Shown here piece by piece: positions 1-13,083 of a stretch of DNA of 64,000 nt. The notes beneath the pieces were generated by a model. That model did no database searches. It was not told the origin of the DNA and saw nothing but the letters and a program-made list of their open reading frames with translations. Each line of letters begins with the position of its first letter. The first letter of the stretch is position 1. Location of the stretch: contig SDUX01000004.1 of the NCBI GenBank assembly GCA_008729055.1, positions 2,978,172-3,042,171 on the forward strand. The letters run 5' to 3'. This DNA comes from Pyropia haitanensis. Taxonomy: Eukaryota; Rhodophyta; Bangiophyceae; Bangiales; Bangiaceae. The translations under genes and the position numbers were made by a program.

Positions 1-3000
1 TCAGAAGCGAAAGCACCAAGCAGAGACCTACAAAGAGCTGAGAAAGTCTAACGATAGAAGAACAGCAGGATGGGTCGTCGGAGGAAGAGGCGAGTGCGCG
101 CGCCGATCACGGCACGAACGGTCGACGGCCAGACGCGGCGGGACGACGAAGAGTGTCAACGTCGTTGGTGGGGAGACCTCTGTGGATGCTGGCGGAGGCG
201 GATGGCAATTGCCACGTGGACTACTTAACAGTAGTATTATCAATGTTGCAGAAGTCGTGTATCGTTACATGTTAAATATGTGACCGAGTTGATCCTTTTC
301 AATGATCAATCAATTACATTGCCAGAAGATTGCAGAGAATGAAAATAAACCGCGATGAGGTTTTGAATTCAGCACCTCGCCGCGCAGGCCACGCCGGCTG
401 CGGCGGCGGCAGCGACGGCGGCGCGTCCCCGTCCCGGCCGACGATGGCGGCGTCGGGCGGCGGCGAAGGAGCGTGCCGCGGAGCGGGCGGCGAGGGCGGC
501 CTCGGCCGCGGCGCCGGCGCGCTTCCCTACGTGTGGCTCAAGCGGCGCGAGCGCGAGCGCGGCCACCCGGACCGCCACGGGCGGCCAGCAGAACAGCGAC
601 GAGGGCAGGCCCGCAGCCACTTCGCGCCACCGTCGGCCAGCCCGTCCCCCGCCGCAGCCTGGCCAGTCGCGGCCCGCCGCGCCGAACGCCGACGGCGCCC
701 ACCTTGGCGCCGCCTGCGGTCGCCGCCGCCGCCGCGTCCGCCGCCGTCGGCCCACGGCCGTCGCCACCGCGGCGCCGCGGTGTCGCCTCGCTGCGTCGAC
801 ACGCACCCCGCCGCCGCTGCGCGCCCTCGCGGTGACGGCGGCGCGGGGTGTGGCGGCCACGCTGCGCCGGCGCACCCGCGCACGGCGCGCCCGGCCCGCG
901 CGCGGACGGTGGTGCCGCGTGGGTGGCCCACACGCGGCGCGAGCCGGGTGGCGCCGACGCCACTGGCGGGAGGCGCCGCCACGGGTGACGCGCCAGCGCC
1001 CAGCTGAGATGGGCCGCCGTGGCGGCCTCGGCTAGTAGGGGGGGGGGTGGAGGGCTGCAGGAGGGGGGTGGGGGGAAAGGGGACGACCCGCCGTCCGCGT
1101 CGCGCGCGATTTCCCGCGGCGGCGACGACGACGGCGGGGGCAGATCACCGAAGATGATGGGACCGGTCGGCATCGACGAATAGATAGAAAGGTAAGGTAG
1201 TTCACAACGACACCATAGGTCGACGACCAGAGACCGAAGTGGATGTCACGTGCTCCTCCATCCGCCGCGGTACTTGCCTCGTTTGGGAGGACTCCCCGAG
1301 TACTACGGCCTTGGTCGGCGTAGTCTTGGCATCTCGCAACCGAGTTCATGGGTGAACGCTAGCCAGCGGGGTTTGCTCCTCACCCTCGTTTGCCCTTCTC
1401 GCGGTGGCCCCTACGATGTGACGGCGGCAGCGGTGGGACCGCAGGCAGCTGTGGCGGCGAGTCCGGGCATGCGGGAAGCGTACACGGCAGCCACTCACGG
1501 CGACCAGGACACCGCTGCTGCGGCGGTGGCCGGGGTGATGCCGCCTGCCCCCCACCCTGGCCACCCGCGCGCTGGGACGGCGGTTGGTGAATGACGTCAC
1601 GCGTGGCGGCGGGGACCTCGGCGGCTGGGCCAGTCCATTCGCGGGGGTCGGGACGGGAGTTTGGCAGCAGCAGGGGCTGGCCTCCGTGGCGCTGTCTTGA
1701 CCTCCTGCGCTGGTGGGGCTGGCCTCGGCCGTGGTCGCCGACGGGGAGGTCCCCCCCCTGGCACACGCTGCGGCTGGCCCTGTCATCCACGGGCTCTCCT
1801 CCACAACTATACCCAACCGGAGGGATGCACTGTGCCAACAGAGCTGGTTGCTGTGTCGCTCTGACACCACCCTGGGCGCCACTCTCCACCGCGGAGGACG
1901 GGCCGGGTCGGCTCGGTCCGCGCGAACGGTGCAAGCGCTGCAAACGTGAGCGAAAGAAACCGACTGTCAACGGCGCGATACATTACGAAAGGTGGCGTCA
2001 CGCCTCCTTTTCGACCCCCCGGCCGGCGGCACGTGGGCGGTTGGCTTTTGCAACACAGCCCACCACCACCGCCACCACCAACGCCCCCCCCCCTCCCCAG
2101 CGCGCTTGGGTCCACGCTCGGCAGGACGCCACCAATTGGCCTGTCTCCACCTCATGTTTCGGTCGCGGGGCCGATGACGCGGGACGGCCGGCGCGGGGGG
2201 GGGGCGGGCAGCGGCTTGACAGCTGTGCGGGTTGATGGGCTGGCCACCGTGTGGGCACAGGACACTGTCCCGGGGGCTGTGCGGCGGTCGAGACAGCCAA
2301 TGGTATCAGTGATTTGACGCAAGATCCGTGGCTATGTCGCCGCGGTCTTGCTCCCCAAGGCTGCGCCCCCCACCCGCCCCCCCGCTCCCCCCCCTCTCCG
2401 CTCGCTTGCTTGCGTGCCCGCAACCCGAGGGGCCGGCACCGACCGCTTGCCGGCGGCCACTGTGCTGCTTGCGCCTCGGCGCGGCGGCTAGCGGCAGCAG
2501 CCGCCGGGGCGCCGTCACTGGTGGGCGGCGTGCCGCGTGGCCACCTCAATTGGCGTTTCTTTGGTGGTCGTCGCCCGCCGCTGCCTGCACGGTGGCGGTG
2601 ATGGCACGCCACGGGCAGGTGTCCGTCCGCCCCTTTCGCCTGCCGCTGCTCCGCTACCACCCCCCGCCGCCCGCCCGGTCGCCCGCCCAGCCGCCACCCC
2701 ACTCTGTCCCGCCGTCGCGGCCACCCCAAGAAATTCGATGGCCCCCCGCCGCCCGCCGCCGCCTCTCCCCCAGTGCACGGCACCTGCTGGCGGCGGCCCC
2801 CCCCCGCGCTGGGACGCGCGCTACGTCTGTGAGGGGGTGGGACCGGGCGACGAGGCCGAGATCTCCCTCTCGGGAGCGGTCACGCGGGCGGTCCGGGGGG
2901 GGGTGGCAGCGGGGGGATAGCGCCGGCGGTGCTACTCAGGGTTCTTGGGCCCCCCCCACCCCTCGCCAGGTGGGCAGCGGCCCGCCACGCCGATCGGTCG

Positions 3001-4105
3001 GCCGGCGGCGGCGACCCGCCCGCGGCCGCCCGGCTGCCACCCTCGCAGACGAGCCGCGACGGCCTGGCGGCGGCAGTGGGTGGCGGGCGCCGCCGCGCGG
3101 CCGCGCCCCCACGAGGGCGGGGGGGGGGGGGGGGGGGGGTGTCGGTCCCCTGCCGGCACGCCACGGGCCCCCCCTTCCCAGGCTCACGATGGCCCGGCCA
3201 CAGCCTGCGCAGGGGGGGGGGGGGGGGCGTCATGGCCGCCTGCGGCAGCTGCCGCCTGGGGACACCCGCGCCCCGCCGCCCGCGCTCGTCACGCCACCGC
3301 TCCCGCTCCCGCCGCGGCCGCCGCCTCTGTCGTGACGCTCGCCGCTGCCGGCGCGGCTGCCGCCCACCCTACCGCTGCCGCCGCCGCCGCTGCCTCGACC
3401 GCCGTCGTTGCCGCGGTCGCCGCCGCCGCCTCTGCCCGCCCCGGCTTGACGGCACGACCGCCGGCGCGTCAGTGCTTGGCCAAGGGCGCTGGTGGGGGGC
3501 GGGGGGGGAGGAGGGGCGCCGCACGCCACCGCCGCCGCCTCGTGGACGGGCGCGCGGCGGGCGTCTGGGTGGTGGTGTCGGCGGGGGGGGGGTGTTGAGG
3601 GCTGGGTGGGGGCGGTGTTGGGGGGTACGGGGGGGTGGCGCGCCGCGGTGCGCTGCTGGGACAAGGCGCCGGCAGGCGGCGCGGGTCGTCTACCCTTCCG
3701 CCCCTGTGGCGCGGGGGTGTCAAGCCACCGGCGTGTTGCCGCGACGGGCTGCTGCCGCGGCTTGGCGCGTTGGCCAGCCAGCCGCCCCCGCGTGGTTGTG
3801 GCCCGCCGTCGCGGGCGGCGCCCCCTTTGGTCGCCACCCTCCCCCCAAACCGACGTGGACGGTCAGGGACGGGCGTTCAGGGGGGGGGGGCGCGCCGCCC
3901 ACGCGCCTGCAGGGGGCGGAAAGCCACGTCAGTTAAAGGGGGCGGTTGGGCAGGGTCAGCTGCTGCGCGCGCTACCCACCACTCCACTGCCCACCGCGGC
4001 CTGTGTGGCCGCATGCAGCTGCACGGCCGCCGTCGGCGGCGACGCGGACGTCACGGCCGGGCGGCGACCGCGGCGGCAGCAGCCGAACCCGACTGCAGGT
4101 GTGGC
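1..4105. other. Gene-poor GC-rich stretch
   Basis: I see no supportable gene here. The open frames on both strands are Arg/Ala/Pro/Gly-rich, overlap each other in several phases and lack recognisable domains, as expected in DNA this GC-rich. The stretch holds many G or C runs (for example near 3118-3138 and 3210-3228). A less GC-biased block lies near 1140-1350. No RNA gene was recognised. Confidence 0.5.
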
Positions 4106-5118
4106 ATGGTCGGCTGCCCGTCGCTGCCGCTAGCCGTGCCGGCCGTGCCGGCCGTGCCGGCGGCGGCAGAGGGCGCGACGGCGCCGGCAGCGGCGGCGGG
4201 TGGCGGCGCTGGTGGCGGCGGCGGCGGAGGCGGCGGCGGCGAGAACGGACGTGGCCGCCACGGTTGGACGACGCTGCCCGTGGGCGACTCCCTCCCTGCC
4301 GCGACGGACCGCCTCCGGGCGCACACGGCGGCGGGCGGCAATGGCGGCGGCGCCACCGAGCGGGTGCCCGCGTTCCGGGTGTGCCCGCGCAACGCCCACG
4401 ACGTGGCGATTAACGACCTGCTGCACTGGGCGGCTCACTATGGGTTTGTCAGCCCGGAGGCGGTGGCGCTGCTGCTCAAGAGCGCTGCTGGTGGCGCCGC
4501 CACCGACGGCGCTGCGGCCGCGCCGGCCGCCGCCGCTACCCCCACCGACGCGGCCACCACCGCGGCCACGACGGCCTTCACCCCCGACGCTGGGGCCACC
4601 ACCCCCACCCCCGCCCCCCCCCCCCCCCCCTCACCATCACGACCACGAACGGCGGCGACGTTGTGGCCCTGCGGCTGCCATCCCCCCTCATCGCCTACCT
4701 CCGCAGCACCTGCGCGTCCGAGGTGCGGCGGGGCCAGCTCTACTTTCTCGCCGACATGGTCCGCGGCGAGGCGCCGACGGGCGACGACGCCTGGGCGGCC
4801 GACGAGGCGGACGCGGACACGTGGCTGATGGAGCCGGCCTTTCGGGACCAGCTGCGGGCGGTCAAGGCGGCGGGCGGCTGCCGTGCGTGCGAGCGGGAGG
4901 GGCGCTGGGGGGGACACGCGTCCGCGTCTGCTGCCGCCGCGGCTGTCGCTGCGGCGGCGGCGACCGCCGCGGTTGTCGACGCGACGGGAGCCGAGTCGGT
5001 CACGTCAGAGGACGAGGCGGGTCCGGCCGGAGAGGGTCGCGCCGACAGAGGCAGCGGCGGCGGTGGCGGTGGTGGCGGTGGCGGTGGCGGTGGCGGTGGC
5101 GGTGGCGGTGGCGGTAGC

Positions 5119-5150
<32 letters not shown>

Positions 5151-5391
5151 TGGCGGTGGCGGCAGACACCGCAAGGCCCAGGGAGGTGGTCGTGGCGGGC
5201 GGTGCCGCCACGGCCGGCGGCGGCAGTCGCTGCTCGTGTGCGAGTCGTCGGTGCGGCTGGACGAGGTGCTGCTGCAGACCAACGTGACGGGCTCATGGTC
5301 GCTCACCGTCGACGGGCTGGTGGTGCGGTCAGGCAGGCGGGGGGAGGGCGCCAACATGGGGGACGGCACCCAAGGGGGAGGCCAAGACTGA
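4106..5391 (+). CDS. Unrecognised protein with Gly tract, frame broken at a C17 run
   Basis: I do not recognise the family. The ATG at 4106 opens an Ala/Gly-rich leader followed by an ordered-looking segment (CPRNAHDVAINDLLHW, AAHYGFVSPEAVALLLK). The frame then changes across a 17-base C run at 4614-4630. The next frame continues with a plausible folded segment (VALRLPSPLIAYLRS, GQLYFLADMVRG), an acidic patch and a glycine tract encoded by alternating GGC/GGT. It ends with SLLVCESSVRLDEVLLQTN and the stop at 5389-5391. Coding character on both sides of the C run, in helix-like segments with mixed composition, is the reason to call one gene. Length would be about 428 residues. It converges on the lipase gene. 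The start is uncertain because upstream sequence in the same frame is also open. No targeting signal or catalytic motif is evident. Confidence 0.5.
5055..5163 (+). repeat. (GGCGGT)n microsatellite encoding poly-glycine
   Basis: An almost pure GGC/GGT alternation of about 110 bases sits inside the unrecognised gene and encodes an uninterrupted glycine run. The hexamer periodicity points to slippage growth of the DNA repeat rather than selection on codons. Confidence 0.85.
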
Positions 5392-5868
5392 CGGGCGGGG
5401 GGGGAGGGGCGGGGGGCGGGGGAAAGGGGCGGGGGCGGGAGGGGCGGGGAGGCTGCGCAGCGCGTGTGGGCGGCGGGGGCCACCCGTGCGCGCAGCGTGG
5501 GGAGGGGGGGAGGGCAGGTGGCGCCGTGCTCGCTGGCCACCACGTGCTGCTCGGCGTGGAAAGAAAAAGGCGTCGCCGTGGGTCCGCGAGTCGCGCGTCG
5601 GCCGCAGGCGGGCGGACGCCAGCGGCGCCACCGCCCGCTAGGGCGTGCCACCGCTCGGCCCGTCGATGGCCGCCGCCGCCATGGCGGGGATCCGCCGCTC
5701 GTCCGCAGCGGCCGCCGGGAAGCGTGGGGGGAGGGGGAAAGGAGAGGGGGGCGCGACCCGCCTCGCCCAGGCTGCGAGACACGATCGCGGCCTCGGCCGC
5801 CCCCCCACAAAGCGGGCTCTTCGCCATGAACCAGGCTCCCCCCCACCCCCCCTTCCCCCCTCAAGGCC
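5392..5868. other. Convergent intergenic region
   Basis: About 480 bases between two converging genes. It is G-rich on the plus strand with several runs of G and no plausible gene. It must contain both 3' ends, but I see no clear polyadenylation signal. Confidence 0.5.
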
Positions 5869-8800
5869 CTAGGCGTCAAAAACAAACGTGCTGGACGGCG
5901 AGCGCGCGGCGCCCGCCTGACGGCCGCCGCCGCCACTGGCGTCGGGCTTGAACGGGATCTGCAGGGAGGTCGGGCGGTGGGGACCACGGGGGAACGGGGA
6001 CGTCTCGGCCGCACAGACGGGGCAACGTCAGTTGGGTGCGCCATACCGCCACGGCCGCGTCTGACGACCCAGCGCACATGATCGGAAACAGCCGTCACGA
6101 CACCCCCTGGGGGCGGGCGACGCGCTGACGCAACGCCCGGGTGCGGGCCCACAGACAGCCTGACGCGGAAGCGCAGGCACCCTGGCGAGGGCCCACAGAC
6201 CTGAGCCCACCCGCTGCTCCCCCGGGTACGTACCTGCAGGTAGGTTGCCATTGCGCGCGCCAGAACACGCATCCCGTGGCGCGCCTCGGGGATGACGTGG
6301 TTCATGTGGAGGAAGCCGTGCGGCATCGACTCGTAGATCTGGAGGTTCACGTCCGCGCCCCGCCCAATCCGCCGCATCCGCGTCGCGAGCGTCACCGCGT
6401 CGTCGAGGAGCGGGTCGATGCTGCCGACGACGCACGTGAGCGGGGGGAGGGCGGCGAGCTGTGTGTCCGACATGAGGAGGGGGGACACGAGCGGGTTGCG
6501 CGGGTCCGCCTCGGGCGGGATGTACGACTGGATGCACAGCTCCAAGACGCTGAGCGGGAGGAGCACGTCGAAGAAGGAGAGGAGACGCGATGGCGACCAC
6601 GCGTTGGTCAGGTTGAGCGCGGGGTACGCCAGGCACAGGCCTGTGAGGGGTAGCAGGACGGAAACGGAGAGAGGGAACAAGGGAACAGCAGCCACGAGGT
6701 TGGAGAAAACCCCAAATAGAGCAAGCGCACACCACAAAGCACAGTAGTAGCACAGGACACAGCTTGTCAATGACATCGAGCCAGAAGCAACACGAGACAA
6801 GGTGCCGTGCAGTGAATCGAAGAACGCAAAATAATGCAGCAACAACGGTAGCAGCAGTGCACACCATGCACCCCCTGCACCGCACCCACGTACCGTCTGG
6901 AGGACGCATGCCCAGCTCCTGCACCTTGAGGCACAGCGCAACAGCCAGGTTCCCGCCCGCGCTGTCGCCCGCCACCACCACCGACGACGCGGTCGTGCCA
7001 ATCGCGGCGCCATTTGCGAGCGCCCAGCCGTACGCGTGGACCGTCTCGTTGAGCGCGACCGGGAACTGCGCCTCGGGCGCGAGGCTATAGTCCACCGACA
7101 GGATGACCGCGTCCGGCAGCATCGCCGCCCACTCGCGCGTGTACACCGAGTGGCTGAGGCTGCTCTGCGAGATGAAGCCGCCGCCGTGGATGTGGAGGAT
7201 GAGGCCAGCCGCGGGGGGGGACACGCCCCGTCCGAGCATCGACTCGAGGGACGAGCTGAGGCGCGCGAGCTCGCCCTTGAGGTGCTTACCAAGGAGCGAG
7301 TGGGGGGTGAACGCGCCCAGGCCGCCGTTGCTATCGGCGGGGGTCGCCACCTTACAGGGGGCGACACCGGCGGTGCCGGTGCCGCCTCCACCGCCGCCAC
7401 CGCTGGGCGCGGACGAAGGAGGGCGGTCACCAGCGCCAGTGGTGGCCTCGGCCACCGCCACCAGTTGTGGGGAGCGTGGACGGCTGGTGGGCGCAGACGA
7501 AGCACCCGACCCGCCGTCGTCGGCCGGCGGCAGCCGCTCCGCGGACGTGTCGCGGGTGCTCCCGCGGCCGTCGCCGCCGTCACTTTCGGCGGCCGCCAAC
7601 TCCGCCTCGAGCACCTCAAACGACATGGTCGGCGGCACGGCATCGGCACGGTCAGTGCCGGCCGGCGCCGCGTCAGGGCCAGCCCCAGAGGCGGCGGCCG
7701 CCGACGCCCCGGCCGCTGCAGGGGGCGCGCCCGCAGCAGGTGCCGCGGCGGCAGGGGCGCCGGCGGTCGCGACGCCGGAGGGTGGCGACGCCGACGCGCT
7801 GCCCGTCGCCGGCACCGCGTGGCGGCTGAGGTGCCCGACCGCGCGGGGCGCGTGGCTCAGCAGCCGCGCCCGCACGCCGGCGACGCGGGACTTGCCGCGG
7901 GTGCGCTTGCGGGGCTTGGGGGGGGGAGCCGCGCGGGGGCGCCCGCCTGGACCGCCGCCGCATGCCGGCGGCTCCGCCACTGGAGGCGCGGGTCTTGTGC
8001 CGCCGTCCGCCGTGACCAGCGGCGCGGCGGGGGGCGGCGTCTCCGCTGAACCAGCTGTGTCGGCAGTCGCGGACGTGGACGTGTCGGCGAGCGCCACCGC
8101 AGACGCCGCCGCCATCGGCTCGTTCCTTGTCTCCGCGGCGGCCTTGACGGCCGGTGCCCCAGGTGCAGGCGCCGGTGGCGCCTCACCCGCCGACGACGGT
8201 TTGGTCAGGGACAGGAGGCTGGTGAAGGCGTGGAACATGCCGTCCACCCCCTTCATCGCCGCCGTCGCCACGCCCGCATCACCCGCGCCGCCACCCCCAG
8301 CCGGCGACGCCTTTGGTTCGGACGCTGCGCCGGCGCGGCCGTCCCCCCCGTCGGCCCGCTGCCCCACGTCGCCCTCCCCAAACGCCCCCGCCGCGGCCGA
8401 CACCTCGCCCGCCTCGCTCAGGTGCGCGGGCGTCGACGCGATGGTGGCGTGGCGGAGCCAGTCGGGCACCGGCGGCAGCAGAAACGCCTTGTCCACCGCC
8501 ACGTCCGCCGCGACGAGGCCGCTGACGCCGCTAACAAACGGGTCCTCGGCGAGGTTAAAAAAGCTCCGCACCTCCTCCACCGTCGCCCGCGGCGCGCGCA
8601 GCGACCGCGACGACGACGCAGCCGGCTCGGCGCCAATCGCGGCGGCGCCGTGGACGGGCACGCCGAGCGCCTGCAGGGCGGTCATATTCGAGTAGAGCCA
8701 CCCCCAGCCGAGGATGTGGGCCGACTGCACCAGCGACGGCGCGCCGCGGCTGCCCGACGACGCGACCGCCGCGCCGACGCTGCCGCGCGCAATCTTCACC

Positions 8801-9812
8801 ACCTGCAGCACGTTGCGCATGTCTGGGAGGTAGTGGAAGCCAAAGTAGCGCCCGAAAAAGTCGTCCATCCGCACCGCTGACCGCCACTTGTCGGGGGCGC
8901 CCAGCTCTGGGTGGTCCCGTACGTCCACGTAGAGCGAGGCACGGATGGACGGGGAGCGGGACAGCTTGGCGGCTAGGTGGATGATGGAGAAGAGCGCCCG
9001 CAGCTGCCCGTGGTGGGTGCGCAGCCGGTCCAGCGCGGGGCGCAGCTGCAGCGACGTGACCACCCACCCAGAGTGCACGGCGGACAGCTCCTCCACCGCC
9101 GCGCGGGTGCGGCGGAGGAGCGTGAGAAGGATGCAGAGGAGAGTCTCAAAGCCGTTGCGGGGGGGGGGGGCGGCCGGGTCTTCGCAGCCAACCATGGGCG
9201 GCTCGTCGCCGGGGGGGGCGCCGGGAGGGGGGCGCGACGCCGCCGACGACGGCACGCCGGGAAGATCCTCGCTGCTGCTGGCAGCGTCGCCGCCGCCCGC
9301 CGCGGCACTGGCACCGCCAGTCGAGCACGCCAGCGGGTCGCAGCCGCCGCCATCGCCAGCACTGTTGCGGCGGCCGCCGCCGCCGCCATCGCCGCTGCCG
9401 CCACCGCCGCCTGGGTCATCCCCCCCACCCACCTCACCGGCCGCCTCCCCCACCCCCCAACGTGAACGCTCCCTCTCCGGGGACGCCCCCCCCCCCCCCC
9501 CATCCCGGCGGTCGCCCCCCCCCCCCGCCGCGGCGGCGGCGGCACCAGCCGCAGCAGGCACGCCGCCTCGTCCATCACCGCCGCGACGGTAATGGTGACC
9601 GCCTCCCCCTCCTGCGCCGCCTCCTTGACGCCCTGCGACGGTGGCGACCGCCGCGACGGTGGCGACGCCGGCTGCAGCGCCCGCGCCAGGCGGGTGGCGG
9701 CGTAGCGGGTGCGGGCGGCCGCTTCCGACACCTCCGCGGCAAGGTCCGCGCCGGCCTCGTGGCGCGCCAGGGGGGCCTTGCCCTCGTCGGGCGTCCGCGC
9801 GCGGGCGGGCAT
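5869..9812 (-). CDS. LIPE: Hormone-sensitive-lipase-type neutral ester hydrolase
   Basis: Predicted hydrolase of acylglycerols or sterol esters, of the HSL alpha/beta-hydrolase family. The catalytic half carries the oxyanion motif HGGGF (about 7175-7190), YSLAPEAQFP, the nucleophile motif GDSAGG (about 6957-6972), the acid in DPLLDD and the histidine in MPHGFL. The N-terminal half (about 8500-9170) resembles the HSL N-terminal domain (FETLLCILLTLLRRT, FHYLPDMRNVLQVVK). The two are joined by a long Ala/Pro/Gly linker that may be disordered. There are two introns with GTACGT donors, 6641-6893 and 5959-6233. Splicing gives PPDG-LCLAYPALN and MATYLQ-IPFKPDAS and ends at TAG 5869-5871. The start ATG at 9812 has the context gccgccATG and leads into MPARARTPDEGKAPLA. 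Its frame meets the long frame only across a C16 run (9486-9501) or C12 run (9515-9526). Total about 1,138 residues, longer than animal HSL because of low-complexity insertions. Confidence 0.88.
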
Positions 9813-10062
9813 GGCGGCCAAGAGGGGTGGGCGACGAGGAGAAAAACGGTGGGGTAGGGGGGGGGGGGGTGGGGGTGGGGGTCGACAGCGGAGTGGGGGA
9901 GTGACGGGAAGAGGGGGCGCAGCGCTGGGTCGGCAGCACGCCGGCCAGAGCCCGCGGCGGCCGGCGCAGCGGCGGTGGCAGCAGCCCCCGCCCCCGCTCC
10001 CTACGGCGGGGCGCGTGGCAGAGGACAGCGGCGGCGGCGGAGCGGGAGCGACGCCGTAGTGC

Positions 10063-10115
<53 letters not shown>

Positions 10116-11864
10116 GCCGCCGCGAACGCCGCCGCTCAAGGGGGACACCCGAAACGGGCGGCGGGCGCGGGCGTCGTCACGTGCGCGGCGGCGGCACGAC
10201 CATGGCCCGCCGGGACACACCTGGCGGGGGAGGGGGGGACGGCGCGGCGGGGGTGAGGGGCGCGGAGAGGAGGGGGAAGGGGCGAACGAGGAGGTGGTGC
10301 AGGTAGAGAGGGGAGTGCCAGCGCCAGTGTCGGTCCCGGCGGCAGCGGTGGGGCGGGCGAGGAGGGCAAACCCCTTTGCCAGAGGGGTACTCGGCAGCGA
10401 CAGGACGCAGCAGCAGCGTCGAAAGAGCAACGGTGGAGGCCCGGCCAGCTGGCCTGCAGGCGGTGGCGCAATGGCGTGCGCCCGCCCGAGGCGCGGGTGG
10501 CAGCACCAACAGTGGTCGAAGGAAGGCAGCGACAACACTTATCGCTTATCGTCACTGATTGACGGAATGGAGCCGCGTGATCTGATATGGCCAGATTTCT
10601 AGCAGTCATCGTTCCCACTGAAACTCACGCACGACAGCTGTCACGAAAAGATCCGAACGATGTTCGGTACGCGTTCGAATCGGCACACTGATCCATGTAT
10701 TTCGCCCATGCGTCAGAGTGAACACGTCACGACAAATCCAATGTGGCAGGCATTTCAGTCGCCATCGGCCACCCGACCAGCGCACTCTGGCCCAAGAGGA
10801 ACCTGGTTCCTCGAGCTCGGGAAACACTCCCGGGAAACGTCGTCCAGGCAGGTCTGAGGAGTGGCGGATACGCCCTTATCCGCCGCGTCGAGCCATGCCT
10901 GAAGCTGTCTGTCCTGTTGGTGCGCGCCGATGGCGGAGCTCGCCGCCACCTTCCGCCGCGGAGCTGGCGGGCGCTCTATGCTCCACCGCCATTGACTACC
11001 GGCAGCTGTCGGCGACGGCGGCGGGGCTGCTGCCTGTGGCCGGTGGCGGCGGCGGCGGCAGCGGGGGTGGCGTTGGTGGTGGCGGCAACCCCTTCCACAG
11101 GGTCCAGGGGCTGTGCGGTGGGGCCATGGTGCACACAGAGTGAGGTATCTCGATCATCAGCTGTACTCTCCCACATGGGATGAGCTGGAGACGGGTGGTG
11201 TATGCAAGACTTGCGTGCCATGCGTGCTCTGTTTGCCAGCGGGCGACTGGTTGGGGAGCCAGCTGTGCAGCCCGGAGCTTCGCCGCAGCGCGACGAAGAC
11301 CACCCAGGAAGCACGATGAAACTCGGAGCATGCTGTATAGCCTGCATGCAACACTCCAGGTTGAGACAGAGTCCAGGGTGTGTTTGCGAAAGCGCTCTCA
11401 AAACGTACCGATCAATGTGGACCAAACTTCGCCGAGAGAGTGGGCTGGACGCACGAATAGAGCGGGTTGTGTGGGTGGAAGGACGATCCCGGACCCAGCG
11501 TTCCGCGTGTCGGGCCTCGTTTTCAATCTCTGCGCGTCCGCTCGCCGCGCAGCCCGTGCACGCGCGGGGGGCCGGTCGCCGGCCCGCCGCCGCCGCCGTC
11601 GGGCGCTGCCGGCCCCCTCTGTCCCCCCCACCTCGTCTGCCCGTGCGGCGGCGTGGCGGTCCCGTCCCGCGCACGCGCGCCCCGCGCTCCCCCCGTCACG
11701 GCCGTGCCCCGTCTGGCGCGCGGCCGCCCGCGGCTGGCCTCCCCGCGTCCATCACCGCCGCGGCGGCGGTCGTTGGCGCCGTCGACCCCCCCCCCCCCCC
11801 CAGGTTCCCGTCACCCCCCCGCGCCTCCGCCGGCGTAGGCGCACGGCCGTGGGCGGCGGCGGCC
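9813..11864. other. Divergent promoter region between lipase and carrier genes
   Basis: About 2 kb between two divergently transcribed genes, so it should hold both promoters. It contains a (GCC)n array near 10064-10120 and a less GC-rich segment at about 10530-11450 with no convincing open frame. No clear TATA box was identified. Confidence 0.5.
10064..10120. repeat. (GCC)n trinucleotide array
   Basis: Uninterrupted GCC triplets in the intergenic region upstream of the lipase gene. The same triplet recurs as coding poly-Ala or poly-Pro elsewhere in the window. Confidence 0.85.
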
Positions 11865-12768
11865 ATGGCGGCGGCAGCGGCGCCGGGGCCCCCCCCAGAG
11901 CCCCCTCCCCGGCCTCCCCCTCCGGCGCCGTCGACGTCGCGCCCGCCACCGGGTGCGACGGGCGGTGGGCTCCCCCTATTCGTGTCGCTCCCTGGCGGCA
12001 GCGGCCGCGGCGGCGGCGGCGGTGGCAGCGGCGGCGGTGGCAGCGGCGGCAGCGGCAGCGGCGGCAGCGGGGGCAGCGGCAGCGGCGGCAGCGGCAGCGG
12101 CGGCAGCGGCAGCAGCGCTTTCCCCACCCCCCCACCCCCTTCTGGCTCTCCCTACCCCACAGCTGCACCCCCCTCCCCGCCCCCCCGCCCCCCCACCCCC
12201 CCGCCCCCCCGCCCCTCCCGTCCCCATTGACGAGCTCACCGCCGGCGCCGCGGCGGGCGCCACCGCCCGCATGGTCGTTGCCCCCCTGGACGTAGTCAAG
12301 ATCCGCCGGCAGGTCAGCGGCGCGTCGCCCGCCTACGCCTTTCCCCGCGCGTCCCTGCCGGCCATGCTGCGCGCCGTCGCGGCGGCCGAGGGCGTCGGCG
12401 CGCTCTGGAAGGGCAACGTGCCGGCGCTGGCCATGGTCGTCCCGTACGCGGCGGTGCAGTTTGCCATGGTCGCGTGCCTGCGGCCCGACCCGCCACCACC
12501 CCCACCCCCACCCCCCCCACCCCCACCGCCACTACCAGCAGGGCCGCACGCGGCGGCAGGAGCGGCGGGGGCGGACGTGACGGCGGCACCCCCGCCGCAG
12601 GTACCGCCGCCGCCGCCGGGCGCGTCCCCCCCCCGCCGCAGCCGCGGCTGGGACGCGTGGGAGGCGCTCGCACGGGGCGGCGTGGCGGGCGCCGTCGCGA
12701 CCGTCGCGACCTACCCGCTCGACCTGCTGCGCACGCGCATGGCCGCGTGTGCGGGGCGGGCGGCGCCG

Positions 12769-12804
<36 letters not shown>

Positions 12805-13023
12805 TGGCGTTCGGTCGGGGCTGGCGGCTTCCACACGGCGACGCCCACCCCGCCGCTGCCCTACACCCACTTCCGCACCGCCGTCGCGGACCTGTACGCG
12901 CACGAGGGCGTCCGCGGCTTTTACGCGGGCCTCGGCGTGACGCTCGGCGAGATCGTGCCGTACGTGGCGATCCAGTTTTCGCTGTATGAGACCGCCCGCG
13001 CGGCGGTGGTGGAGCGGCGGGCG

Positions 13024-13083
<60 letters not shown>

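Noticed and set aside
330..1007. Overlapping long open frames on both strands
   Set aside because: They are low-complexity in every frame, start at non-ATG codons or overlap each other, and show no domain.
10671..10680. gttcgaatc, similar to a tRNA T-loop
   Set aside because: No matching acceptor, D or anticodon arms can be folded around it.
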